Shown here: piece after piece, positions 6,979-14,783 of the stretch
Layout of the letters: each line of letters opens with the position of its first letter
How positions within the stretch are numbered: position 1 is the stretch's first letter
From: Rikenellaceae bacterium
GTDB lineage: Bacteria > Bacteroidota > Bacteroidia > Bacteroidales > Rikenellaceae
Assembly: GCA_015060115.1 (NCBI GenBank)
Contig: SUZB01000022.1
Location: 1 to 35,597 of the forward strand
DNA length: 35,597 bases
Direction: 5' to 3'
Translations under genes and position numbers: made by a program
Notes under the pieces: model-generated
Told to the model about the DNA's origin: nothing
The model's database searches: none
What the model saw: the letters and a program-made list of their open reading frames with translations, nothing else

Positions 6979-9188
6979 TAGTTAATTCTGTACGCATTCT
7001 TCACACCCTTGACACGGCGTAGCGAGTGTAGCAGCATATCTACTACGCCTACGCTCGGCACCTCGACAGAGAGCTGCACCGAGGCTGAGCCATCGCCCTT
7101 AGGCGTAAAGTTGATGCCACGCACAGAGAGCTTGAGCTCCTTGGATGCGATATCCATAATCGTGGTTGCCAAGCCTGGAATATCGGCAGCCGAGATAGCC
7201 ACCGTAACGCGGAAAGCACCCGATGTGCCCTCCCTCCAGCGAGCCTCCATCACACGATAGGGGTAGCGCTCCCTCATACGGCGGGCATTGGGACAGTCGG
7301 TGCGGTGGATGGTGATACCGGCACTAATTGTGATAAAGCCAAAGATGTCATCGCCCTTGATGGGGTTGCAGCACTTGCCGAGCTTATACTCTATATTATT
7401 TATACGCTCATCAATAATCAGTGCGTCGGTGCGCTGTGGCGTACTCTCCGAGCGCTCCTCGCGCAGTCGTGCCTTATGCTCCTCGACCTCGGCAGCTGCC
7501 TGTCGGCGTTGCTCATCGGCCTCACCAGAGAGCCAGTGGTTGAGGATATCCTTAATCTGCGATAGTTCGACCTTCTGGTCGGCAATCATCGTATATACCT
7601 CGATGCCTCGGCGTACCTTGAAGTGCTTCGAGAGGTAGGCAACAGCCTCATCGATAGCGACATCCATCTTCCAATTCTTGAGCTTGCGCTCCAACTCCTC
7701 GCGACCCAGTCGGGCGTGCTTCTGTCGCTCCTCACGCAGGTAAGCGCGGATGCGTGCGCGTGCCTTCTGCGTAACGCAGATGGTGAGCCAGTCGGCCTTG
7801 GGTGTCTGGTCTCGGCGTGTCAGCACCTCGCAGATATCGCCATTGTGTAGTGGCTCCTTGATGGGCACAACACGGCCACCAATCTTGCCACCCACGCATA
7901 TAGCTCCCAACGAGGTGTGGATATCGAAGGCGAAGTCCAGCACCGTAGCACCCTCAGGAAGCTTGCGAATATCACCCGAAGGGGTAAAGACAAAAATCTC
8001 GTTGGTCGTAGGTCGCTCCGAGAAGCGATGAGCGATAGACTCCGAGGTGGTATCCTCAAGCATCTCACGAAGCCTCTGCAACCACTCCTCGGCACCCATA
8101 CCACCCTGCTTGACACCCTTGTAGCGCCAGTGTGCGGCGATACCTCGCTCTGCCACCTCGTCCATACGCTCGGTGCGTATCTGCACCTCGACCCATTTTC
8201 CGCCACCTGCCGACACGGTGGTGTGCAGCGACTCGTAACCATTTGACTTTGGGATAGATATCCAGTCGCGCATACGCTCAGGGTTGGGTGTATAGAGGCT
8301 TGCAACATGCGAATAGACGGTCCAGCATAGAGCCTTCTCGCGCTCCACAGGGCAGTCGATGATGATACGCAGGGCGAAGATGTCGTAGACACCCTTGAAG
8401 CTAACTTTCTGCTTGCGCATCTTCTGGAATATGGAGTATACCGACTTGGTGCGGCTCTTAATATGGTACTTCAAGCCATCACGATCGAGTAACTCGCGTA
8501 TGGGTTTAAGAAACTCCTCTATAAATGCCATTCGCTCCTTCTCGCTCTCCTTGAGTTCGTGAACAATATGGTTGTAGGCCTCGGTTTCAAGGTATTTGAG
8601 CGACAAATCCTCCAACTCGCTCTTTATGGCATAGAGGCCGAGCTTGTGGGCAATCTGCGCATAGAGGTTGAGGCTCTCCCAGCTCTTGGTGCGGCGCTTA
8701 GCCTCAGGAAAGATGTCGAGTGAGCGCATAACCTCCAACCTATCAGCGAGTTTGATAAGTATCACGCGCGGATCTTCGGAGTACGACACAATCATATCGC
8801 GGAAGTCGGATGCCTGCTCCTTAGATACCTTGAGCTTGATATCCGAAATCTTGCATAGCGCCAAGACGATGCCAAGCACCTCTTCGCCATAGTCGTGGCG
8901 GATTGCGTTAAAGAGCTCTTCGGTGGGCTGGCTCTGCTGTATGGCGATGCGCACGACATCGTGGATAATCGAGGCTATGGCGGAGTTACGCCCAAGGCCG
9001 ATATCCTTGATAACGATGTGTGCAACGCCTACGCCGTGGTCGAGCATCGGCGTATGGTCGTAGCGCTCATACTCCGACAGGTGTTCATCGGCAAAGCGCA
9101 GAGCGTGGTCGACCATCTCAACGGTCGTAGAAGAAAAGTTCTTGGCTACATAGTCGCGTAGCGCAGTGTATCTTTGTAAAATGCTCAT
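6978..9188 (-). CDS. relA: RelA/SpoT-type (p)ppGpp synthetase with degenerate hydrolase site
   Basis: It makes the alarmone (p)ppGpp from ATP and GTP/GDP during starvation. Domains in order: HD domain (about residues 20-165), synthetase (about 230-360) with RTKSVYSIFQKM, ALRIIID and GYESLHTTV, TGS (about 397-460, EIFVFTPSGDIRKLPEG), a Cys-Cys segment KLGKCCNP, and C-terminal ACT. In the HD domain the canonical HDxxED reads HDVVRI, and the usual DRLHNMR reads DRLEVMR, so hydrolysis is probably lost. The synthetase loop reads RMRD, nearer the RxKD class of bifunctional enzymes than ExDD. The frame is open from a GTG at 9194, but the ATG at 9188, two bases after the upstream methyltransferase stop, is the likelier start (736 residues). 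Confidence 0.92.
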   Translation of the reverse strand: MSILQRYTALRDYVAKNFSSTTVEMVDHALRFADEHLSEYERYDHTPMLDHGVGVAHIVIKDIGLGRNSAIASIIHDVVRIAIQQSQPTEELFNAIRHDYGEEVLGIVLALCKISDIKLKVSKEQASDFRDMIVSYSEDPRVILIKLADRLEVMRSLDIFPEAKRRTKSWESLNLYAQIAHKLGLYAIKSELEDLSLKYLETEAYNHIVHELKESEKERMAFIEEFLKPIRELLDRDGLKYHIKSRTKSVYSIFQKMRKQKVSFKGVYDIFALRIIIDCPVEREKALCWTVYSHVASLYTPNPERMRDWISIPKSNGYESLHTTVSAGGGKWVEVQIRTERMDEVAERGIAAHWRYKGVKQGGMGAEEWLQRLREMLEDTTSESIAHRFSERPTTNEIFVFTPSGDIRKLPEGATVLDFAFDIHTSLGAICVGGKIGGRVVPIKEPLHNGDICEVLTRRDQTPKADWLTICVTQKARARIRAYLREERQKHARLGREELERKLKNWKMDVAIDEAVAYLSKHFKVRRGIEVYTMIADQKVELSQIKDILNHWLSGEADEQRRQAAAEVEEHKARLREERSESTPQRTDALIIDERINNIEYKLGKCCNPIKGDDIFGFITISAGITIHRTDCPNARRMRERYPYRVMEARWREGTSGAFRVTVAISAADIPGLATTIMDIASKELKLSVRGINFTPKGDGSASVQLSVEVPSVGVVDMLLHSLRRVKGVKNAYRIN

Positions 9189-9190
9189 AA

Positions 9191-9964
9191 TCACAATGGT
9201 TTACGCACGACGATAAGGTCGTCGCCACCCACTTTGTAGAGTTGTCGCTCGTCGTCGGTGAGCATACTCTCGAATGGTATGCGCTCCACCTCGAAGCCCG
9301 CCTCGCGCACTCTATCATCGTAGTCGCGGCCATAGACACGGCGGTGGTCGTACTGGCCGAATAGGCGTGTGCGCTCTTCGGGGTCGGTGATGCTGTCGTC
9401 CTCGAAGGTTGTAGCGCGTGCCCTATCCTCAGGAACGAGAAGTATGCCCCAACCACCGGGGCGCAAGATGCGGTAAATCTCGCGTAGCGCGAGCCTATCA
9501 TCGGCGATATGCTCCAAGAGGTGGTTGGCAATCACCACATCTATAGAACGCTCGGCAAGGGGTATAGATTGTACATCGAAGTGCATATCGGCCAACGGAG
9601 ACTCCAAATCGGCAGTAATATACCCCTCGGAGCCTCGATACAGACGCCTAAAATGGCGCATCAACGATGCCTCAGGCGCAATGTGGAGTAGGCGGGGACG
9701 ACTCTCGCTAAGGTCGGTATTGCGCTCTATCCATAGCCATATCATACGGTGGCGCTCCAACGACAGACAGCCCGGACATAGGGCATCTTCGCGTGAGCGG
9801 ACATAGCCGTAAGGGAGAAACCTCCTTCGGCGAGTGTGGCATATCGGACACTCACGGCCACGACCTAAGTAGGCGAGACCCATAACGGGCACCGCCCACC
9901 CTGCAATGCGCTGTAGTGCTGTGCGGGGTATGTGGTTGAGTATCCAGCGAATAAATCGTTTCAC
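9191..9964 (-). CDS. Zinc-ribbon class I SAM-dependent methyltransferase
   Basis: A 257-residue protein with four cysteines in two CxxC knuckles (C39/C42 in CPICH, C63/C66 in CPGC) that should hold a zinc ion, followed by a class I methyltransferase domain. The usual GxGxG motif I is replaced by LLHIAPEASLMRHF; later motifs are typical: SIDVVIANHLLEHIADD and EIYRILRPGGWGILLVP. The substrate is unknown; a small molecule, lipid head group or glycan are all possible. It starts with GTG (no nearby ATG gives the zinc ribbon) and overlaps the xseB stop by one base, so it is translationally coupled to xseB and runs straight into relA. Confidence 0.8.
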   Translation of the reverse strand: MKRFIRWILNHIPRTALQRIAGWAVPVMGLAYLGRGRECPICHTRRRRFLPYGYVRSREDALCPGCLSLERHRMIWLWIERNTDLSESRPRLLHIAPEASLMRHFRRLYRGSEGYITADLESPLADMHFDVQSIPLAERSIDVVIANHLLEHIADDRLALREIYRILRPGGWGILLVPEDRARATTFEDDSITDPEERTRLFGQYDHRRVYGRDYDDRVREAGFEVERIPFESMLTDDERQLYKVGGDDLIVVRKPL

Positions 9965-10161
9965 TACGCCTCGCTATTTACCAATTTCTCGACCTCCTCC
10001 TCGGTGGTGGTGAGTATCGCACGGCACTCTGCGATAAGCTCCGTAGCGCGTGCCACGCTCTTTGCAAGGTCGTCTACCGAGAGTTCATCGGAGCGCAAGC
10101 GAGCAAGGATACCCTCCAACTCGGCCATCGCCTCTGCGTATGTTAACTTCTTCTTTGCCAT
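9964..10161 (-). CDS. xseB: Exodeoxyribonuclease VII small subunit
   Basis: The small subunit of exonuclease VII, which degrades single-stranded DNA from both ends into oligonucleotides; several XseB chains wrap one XseA. The 65-residue length and the sequence LTYAEAMAELEGILARLRSD followed by a second helix with L/I repeats are diagnostic of the family. Its ATG lies four bases after the xseA stop, giving the usual subunit pairing in one operon. Confidence 0.93.
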   Translation of the reverse strand: MAKKKLTYAEAMAELEGILARLRSDELSVDDLAKSVARATELIAECRAILTTTEEEVEKLVNSEA

Positions 10162-10165
10162 ATCT

Positions 10166-11437
10166 TTATCTCGTTGTTATCGTCTTAATTTCGGCTGAGG
10201 CACTGCCATCTGCCATTTCGATTTGTACGGTGTCGCCCTCGCTAAGTTGCGTAACGGAACGCAGGCTTCTCTCTGCCGAGCGCAACACGGCAAAGCCAAG
10301 GTGTAAGAGACGCTCAGGAGAGCGTGCCTCGGCAGTGTCGGTGGCGGCATCAAGGCGTTGCTTCTCTCGAGCAATCAGCGTCCGTGCCTCGCCAATGATA
10401 CCCTCATCGAGAGCATCCAAGCGTAGGTTTTCGCGTGTTAGCTTTACTGTGGCGAGGTTGCGAAGGTCGGCTGTCGAGCGCTCCAAGCTGAGCTTCTCGT
10501 TGGCCATTCGGCGTGCCACGCCATCACGAAGGCGCTGTGCGAGGTCGTCGATAAGTGCCATTTCGCCATCTGCCAACTCAACAAGGTGTGTAGCCACAGC
10601 AGTGGGTGTCTTGCAAGCGGTATGTGCCACCATATCGACGATGCTCACATCCTTATCGTGGCCGATGCCCGATATGATGGGCAGGGGAAATTGCGCCACA
10701 TACGATGCCACAAGATAGCTATCGAAGATGCCGAGGTCGCTGGTCGAGCCACCGCCACGAATGATGACCGCAGCATCGAACTCCTCCTCTCGCTCGGCAA
10801 TGGCAACAAGCGAAGAGATGATGCTCTTCTCGGCACTATCGCCCTGCATCAAACTCTCGAACAGGGTGAAACTAAAGCGGTAGGGTGTTCGTGCCACCTC
10901 GCGCATAAAATCTTGATAACCAGCCGCAGTGGCACTCGACACAATGGCGATGCGGAGTGCTGGGCGGGGCATATCGCACTCTCGGTTCATATCCCACACG
11001 CCATCGCGCTGAAGTTGCGCAATGGTCTCACGCCTACGCCTCTCCACCTCGCCCAAGGTGTAGGCGGGGTCGAGGTCGATAATCTGCAACATAAAGCCGT
11101 AGACCTCGTGGAAGGTAACGACAACACGCACCAAGACACGGATGCCCGCAGCAAGGCGTGTGCCCGAAAGCTCCTCGAAGAGAGTAGCCAAGCGCTGATA
11201 TGCCGAGCGCCAAATAACGGCACGAGCCTCGGCCTCTGGCGTGCCACTCTTCGCCCCCTTCTCAACAAGGTTGAGGTAGCAGTGGCCTGAGCGGTTAAGC
11301 TTAAGCTCCGATATCTCGGCACTCACCCACAACGGCTCTGTAAAGCGCCCCTCGATAGTGGTGCGCACCATACGCTGAAGGTCAACGAGCGTAAGGCTCT
11401 CGGTGGGAGAGGTCGTTATGTTTAGTTGCTCAATCAT
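10166..11437 (-). CDS. xseA: Exodeoxyribonuclease VII large subunit
   Basis: Catalytic subunit of exonuclease VII, involved in DNA repair and mismatch clean-up. At 423 residues it has an N-terminal OB-fold (FTEPLWVSAEISELKLNRSGHCYLNLVEK, here cited as segments WVSAEISEL and GHCYLNL), a nuclease core with the family signature AAVIIRGGGSTSDLGIFDSY and the glycine/histidine segment PIISGIGHDKDVSIVDMVA, and a C-terminal coiled-coil region rich in R, L and E that carries XseB. It starts two bases after the stop of the secreted plug/TonB-C-like protein. Confidence 0.95.
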   Translation of the reverse strand: MIEQLNITTSPTESLTLVDLQRMVRTTIEGRFTEPLWVSAEISELKLNRSGHCYLNLVEKGAKSGTPEAEARAVIWRSAYQRLATLFEELSGTRLAAGIRVLVRVVVTFHEVYGFMLQIIDLDPAYTLGEVERRRRETIAQLQRDGVWDMNRECDMPRPALRIAIVSSATAAGYQDFMREVARTPYRFSFTLFESLMQGDSAEKSIISSLVAIAEREEEFDAAVIIRGGGSTSDLGIFDSYLVASYVAQFPLPIISGIGHDKDVSIVDMVAHTACKTPTAVATHLVELADGEMALIDDLAQRLRDGVARRMANEKLSLERSTADLRNLATVKLTRENLRLDALDEGIIGEARTLIAREKQRLDAATDTAEARSPERLLHLGFAVLRSAERSLRSVTQLSEGDTVQIEMADGSASAEIKTITTR

Positions 11438-11439
11438 CG

Positions 11440-12006
11440 TTAAAGTATAATTACTGCGCGCTCCACAGGAAGCTCCTTACCCTCAGGTAGTTGCAGATTG
11501 ACAAGCACTATGCTCTCGACAGCCTCGCCATCGCGCGTAGCAGGGCTCCAGAGTGGAGCGTTGGCGATGGCCTTTTGCACCCTTTTAAGGAATTGGCGTG
11601 AGGTAGATTGCAGCACCTCGCTAACTGTCGCTCGGCCATCGCACTCTACCTTTATGCGCAACGATACTCGCTCGGCGGGCATATTGTCGCCCCACTTGAC
11701 CGTTGTTGCGAGGTAGTCGGTAAAGTTGTTGCGACCCTCGGCCGAGAAGCGGGCTGGGGTGTCGTAGCGTAGCGTAACGAGGATAACACCCTCGGAGGCC
11801 TCCAAGCCCCAAAGGGCTATGGTCTCCTCGTTGGCCGGCAGCACATCTATCGACTCAATATCCTCGTGCGGAATACCCTCGATAGTGGCTACAACCTCGC
11901 CATTTACCACATAGAGTGGCTCACGCGCCGAGGCGGTGAGTGCTGTGGCGGTGAGTGCCGTAGCAACCATCACAAGGAGCAGTATATAGTTCTTGAGTGC
12001 AGTCAT
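11440..12006 (-). CDS. Secreted plug-like/TonB C-terminal-like protein
   Basis: A 188-residue exported protein: residues 1-27 form a signal peptide ending TALTASA. The next part (VVNGEVVATIEGIPHEDIES to LEASEGVILVTLR) resembles the plug domain of TonB-dependent receptors, in which a named residue is declared and a loop of the form 'conserved I-x-V-L... GxEASEGVI' follows. The second half (SLRIKVECDGRATVSEVLQS, LKRVQKAIANAPLWSPA, VLVNLQLPEG) resembles the C-terminal domain of TonB/TolA-like energy transducers. So it looks like two halves of the TonB uptake contact joined in one small periplasmic protein without a barrel. The function is not known to me; it could regulate or compete for TonB. 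Confidence 0.6.
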   Translation of the reverse strand: MTALKNYILLLVMVATALTATALTASAREPLYVVNGEVVATIEGIPHEDIESIDVLPANEETIALWGLEASEGVILVTLRYDTPARFSAEGRNNFTDYLATTVKWGDNMPAERVSLRIKVECDGRATVSEVLQSTSRQFLKRVQKAIANAPLWSPATRDGEAVESIVLVNLQLPEGKELPVERAVIIL

Positions 12007-12011
12007 TGTTT

Positions 12012-12050
12012 GAATAAAAAAGCGACCTCTCCCCTCTGGGAGTGGCCGCT
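12012..12050 (-). terminator. Probable terminator of prfA
   Basis: An imperfect stem (AGCGACCTCTCCC at 12021-12033 with GGGAGTGGCCGCT at 12038-12050) is followed on the minus strand by a U-rich tract (complement of 12012-12022). It stands between prfA and the plug/TonB-C-like gene and may end or attenuate prfA transcription, with readthrough into the downstream genes. Confidence 0.65.
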
Positions 12051-12085
12051 ATGCTTAATTAGCCCTTTTGCTCACTATCCACTCC

Positions 12086-13171
12086 CTACAACTCCGACTC
12101 CTTCAAACGCTCGGCATTCTCGGCTACGATAAGCTGGTCGATGACATCCTGAATGTCGCCGTCCATAAATGCTGAGAGGTTGTAGATAGTGTAGTTGATA
12201 CGGTGGTCGGTGATACGGCCCTGAGGATAGTTGTAGGTACGAATCTTCGCCGAGCGGTCGCCAGTAGATACCATCGTCTTACGCTTCGATGCAATCTCGT
12301 CGAGGTACTTTGAGTACTCAAGGTTGAAGACACGGGTACGCAACTCCTCGAAGGCCTTGTCGAAGTTCTTGAGCTGAGACTTCTGGTCCTGACACTGCAC
12401 AACGATACCTGTGGGGATGTGCGTAAGGCGGATAGCCGAGTAGGTGGTGTTCACCGACTGGCCACCGGGGCCCGATGCACAGAAGATATCCTTGCGGATG
12501 TCGTTCATCGAGATCTCGATATCGAACTCCTCGGCCTCAGGCAATACAGCTACCGAGGCAGCTGAGGTGTGAACACGGCCCTGAGTCTCGGTCTGAGGCA
12601 CACGCTGAACACGGTGTACGCCCGACTCATACTTCAAGGTGCCATAAACGGCGTTGCCCGTAACCTTCAGTACAACCTCCTTGTAGCCACCTGCTGCACC
12701 CTCTGACGATGAGGTAATCTCGTAGCGCCAGCCCTTTGTCTCGATATACTTGGTGTACATACGCAACAAGTCGCCTGCGAAGATTGCAGCCTCGTCGCCA
12801 CCCGTACCACCACGAATCTCGACGATAGCGTTCTTGTCGTCCTGAGGGTCTTTGGGGATAAGCAAGAGCTTGATATCCTCCTCCATCTTCGCGATAGCGG
12901 GCTCAAGTGAAGCCACCTCCTCGCGTGCAATCTCGCGGAACTCCTCGTCCTTCTCGTTGGCAAGGACATCCTTAGCCTCGGCGAGGTTGGCAAGGGCGGT
13001 GCGGAAGCGGTCCGAGGTCTCAACGATAGGCTCCAACTCCTTGTACTCCTTCGTGAGCTGTACAAACTGCTTAACATCGGCAATCACCTCTGGGTCGGTC
13101 AACTTCTGACCAATCTCCTCGTACTTGAGCTTAAGACCATCAAGGCGAATTAGTATCGAATTATCTGCCAT
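12086..13171 (-). CDS. prfA: Peptide chain release factor 1
   Basis: It recognises UAA and UAG in the ribosomal A site and triggers hydrolysis of the finished peptide. The 361-residue protein has the domain I helices, the class-I release-factor segment GVHRVQRVPQTETQGRVHTS in which PQT fills the place of the RF1 PxT codon-reading tripeptide, and the catalytic loop SGPGGQSVNTTYSAIRLTH with GGQ. Domain IV ends in the helices at the C-terminus. It begins three bases from the end of a 193-bp palindromic element that should form the 5' leader of its mRNA; a -7 box lies beyond that element. Confidence 0.96.
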   Translation of the reverse strand: MADNSILIRLDGLKLKYEEIGQKLTDPEVIADVKQFVQLTKEYKELEPIVETSDRFRTALANLAEAKDVLANEKDEEFREIAREEVASLEPAIAKMEEDIKLLLIPKDPQDDKNAIVEIRGGTGGDEAAIFAGDLLRMYTKYIETKGWRYEITSSSEGAAGGYKEVVLKVTGNAVYGTLKYESGVHRVQRVPQTETQGRVHTSAASVAVLPEAEEFDIEISMNDIRKDIFCASGPGGQSVNTTYSAIRLTHIPTGIVVQCQDQKSQLKNFDKAFEELRTRVFNLEYSKYLDEIASKRKTMVSTGDRSAKIRTYNYPQGRITDHRINYTIYNLSAFMDGDIQDVIDQLIVAENAERLKESEL

Positions 13172-13173
13172 AT

Positions 13174-13366
13174 AGGTATGTTCTATAAATTAGTAATCAG
13201 GTTTGAAGTTGTCGGTTGGTTCCATTTCGGTTGCTTTTGAATTTATTTTGGGCTCTTTCTCATTTTTGCTCGGTTACAATGCTCGCATTGCGCCCTCCGT
13301 AAGAAATGAGAAATATCCTCAAAATACTCTTCAAAATCAACTCGAACTAATTTATAGAACCTACCT
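13174..13366. repeat. Long palindromic element, copy 1 (prfA leader)
   Basis: 193 bp with inverted ends: AGGTATGTTCTATAAATTAG at 13174-13193 pairs with CTAATTTATAGAACCTACCT at 13347-13366 with a single mismatch. Internal arms also pair imperfectly, and the centre carries a perfect small dyad CAATGC-TC-GCATTG (13277-13290). There is no open frame of note. Its inner end is two bases from the prfA start codon. It is closely similar over its whole length to the element at 31204-31395 and shares its ends with the shorter one at 25158-25280. Confidence 0.9.
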
Positions 13367-13395
13367 CACTTACCTAAGTAAGTAAATAACTCGCG

Positions 13396-13403
13396 CAAAT
13401 ATA
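13396..13403 (-). promoter_or_regulatory. Probable -7 box of prfA
   Basis: On the minus strand this reads TATATTTG, an exact TAnnTTTG. Transcription would start near 13390, so the whole palindromic element would be in the prfA leader (about 220 bases). No good -33 element is seen at 19-21 bases. Confidence 0.5.
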
Positions 13404-13502
13404 ACGAAAAATTTTCAATTTTAATGCAGGGGTTAAATCTCTATTGGTCAAATAATTGTATTTTGGCGTGAAAAATAAATGCAAAAAATTTAACTCAAAC
13501 TC

Positions 13503-13533
13503 TTGACAAACGCATTTTCGTGTTGTATATTTG
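13503..13533 (+). promoter_or_regulatory. Promoter of the phage-derived module
   Basis: TTGA at 13503-13506, 19 bases, then TATATTTG (13526-13533), an exact -7 box. It is the only good promoter before the eight-gene run and implies a leader of about 275 bases. Between it and the prfA -7 box (13404-13500) I see only AT-rich sequence. Confidence 0.65.
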
Positions 13534-13539
13534 TACCGT

Positions 13540-13814
13540 CAAACGCCTCTTAATCCTACCCAATGGAGGGTCGCTAATCCGACAATATCAACACTGTCAA
13601 CAATAGTTGGCATGGCGTTATCGACATTCGCAAATATTTAATAATAAGGTGTTAATATAGTTATATTATATCTTTTCGACACCTTATCGACAAAAATCCT
13701 AACAACTCTCTCTCCTCGTTGCCACGCCCCCTGTGGCAAAGAAGCAAGACCAGCCTTGGCTTGCTCGGCGACCCTCCTGTTCTTTTGTTAATTCCATATT
13801 AAACTATTTAACTT
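13540..13814 (+). promoter_or_regulatory. Long structured 5' leader of the phage-derived module
   Basis: About 275 bases without a convincing gene. A stem of nine perfect pairs joins 13644-13652 (ATAAGGTGT) to 13679-13687 (ACACCTTAT) around an AU-rich loop; a second hairpin is TTGCCAC (13719-13725) with GTGGCAA (13733-13739); a third, imperfect one can form from the GCAAG-CCA / TGG-CTTGC bases at about 13743-13763. None is followed by a U tract, so they are not simple terminators. They may control the entry of polymerase or ribosomes into the module. It matches no riboswitch class that I recognise. Confidence 0.5.
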
Positions 13815-14783
13815 ATGAAGTTTATAAACATTCCAAAAAATGGTGCATCGTGGGGTGGCGAACTCCTCTGCTCGTTTGCTACCGAACTCGACAAGCCGAG
13901 CGATGTTCAGGTCATAGTGCGCGATGCCGACACAAACGAGGAGTTTGGGCGAATGAGGCTCTACTCGGTTATTGGGGGCACGGTAGATATAGCGCCAGCT
14001 GTGCGCCGAAAGATGAGCCACGAGCCACCCTCTTCCGCGACTCCTCAGATTATTCCCTCGCGAGCGATGTGCCGAGTGATTGTCGAGGTTGAGGGTGTTA
14101 GTTCGCCCACGATTACGCTATTTCGTGCTAGCTACAACCCCGTAGTGCACAGCGTATTATCGTCAATGAGTACGGAGTGTGGCATAGCCTCAGGTGATAC
14201 CCTGCGCTTTACGCTCAATGTCGTTAAGGGTGCAACGATAACAGTCGTTGAGCTAACGGACCTAAGACCACGACAGATTGCCAACCTATCGTACAGCGCC
14301 CAGTCGCAGGTTGTAGAGGTTGTGGTGCCTATCGGCAACCTATCGAAGGAGGCTGACAAGGTGGTAGTTAGCATCTCCAATGGCATTGCGACAGATAGAG
14401 CTGAGTATCGAGTAGTGGAGCGCACCGAAGGCTCGCGCAAGTTGCTATGGTACAATGCGAATGGCGGTATCGAGAGCTATATATTCCCCTACTCTCGTCT
14501 GCTTGAGCGCAGGGCAGATGTATCGACCATTCGCACAGCTACAAAACAGCACGCTCGCCTTAACTCAGCCGAGAGCAGAGTGCGCCTGACATCGGCTGTG
14601 TTACAACTTCGAGAACAGGAGCGCTTAGCCGAGATACTTCGCTCGCCATACATCTTCGAGGAGCGCTCAGACACTATTCTGGGTGTCGACCTACCGAGCC
14701 GAGAGCTGCGCTATGATGACCACGGCGCACTGAAACGCCTATCGCTCGACATCGTTGAGGAGTGGAAAGGGGGTGGTCTATGA
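13815..14783 (+). CDS. Phage tail-tip-like structural protein, first gene of module
   Basis: A 322-residue protein without signal peptide or membrane segment, mostly beta-rich in its first 200 residues. The segment SRKLLWYNANGGIESYIFPY (about residues 214-233) followed by a helix and the C-terminal LPSRELRYDDHGALKRLSLDI resembles proteins found next to the tape measure in Bacteroidetes prophages, where they act in the distal tail. I recall this from general family knowledge, and the match is not firm. It precedes the large protein with an ATGA stop/start overlap, so the two are translationally coupled. Its ATG is preceded by an A/T-rich leader and it is the first gene after the module promoter. 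Confidence 0.5.
   Translation: MKFINIPKNGASWGGELLCSFATELDKPSDVQVIVRDADTNEEFGRMRLYSVIGGTVDIAPAVRRKMSHEPPSSATPQIIPSRAMCRVIVEVEGVSSPTITLFRASYNPVVHSVLSSMSTECGIASGDTLRFTLNVVKGATITVVELTDLRPRQIANLSYSAQSQVVEVVVPIGNLSKEADKVVVSISNGIATDRAEYRVVERTEGSRKLLWYNANGGIESYIFPYSRLLERRADVSTIRTATKQHARLNSAESRVRLTSAVLQLREQERLAEILRSPYIFEERSDTILGVDLPSRELRYDDHGALKRLSLDIVEEWKGGGL

Noticed and set aside
13174..13366. Palindromic elements read as insertion sequences
   Set aside because: They have inverted ends but no transposase frame and no visible target duplication. A non-autonomous mobile origin is still possible and is covered in the findings.
13733..14092. 119-residue plus-strand frame across the module leader and first gene
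   Set aside because: It overlaps the first structural gene in another frame and has no start context; the leader hairpins lie in it.
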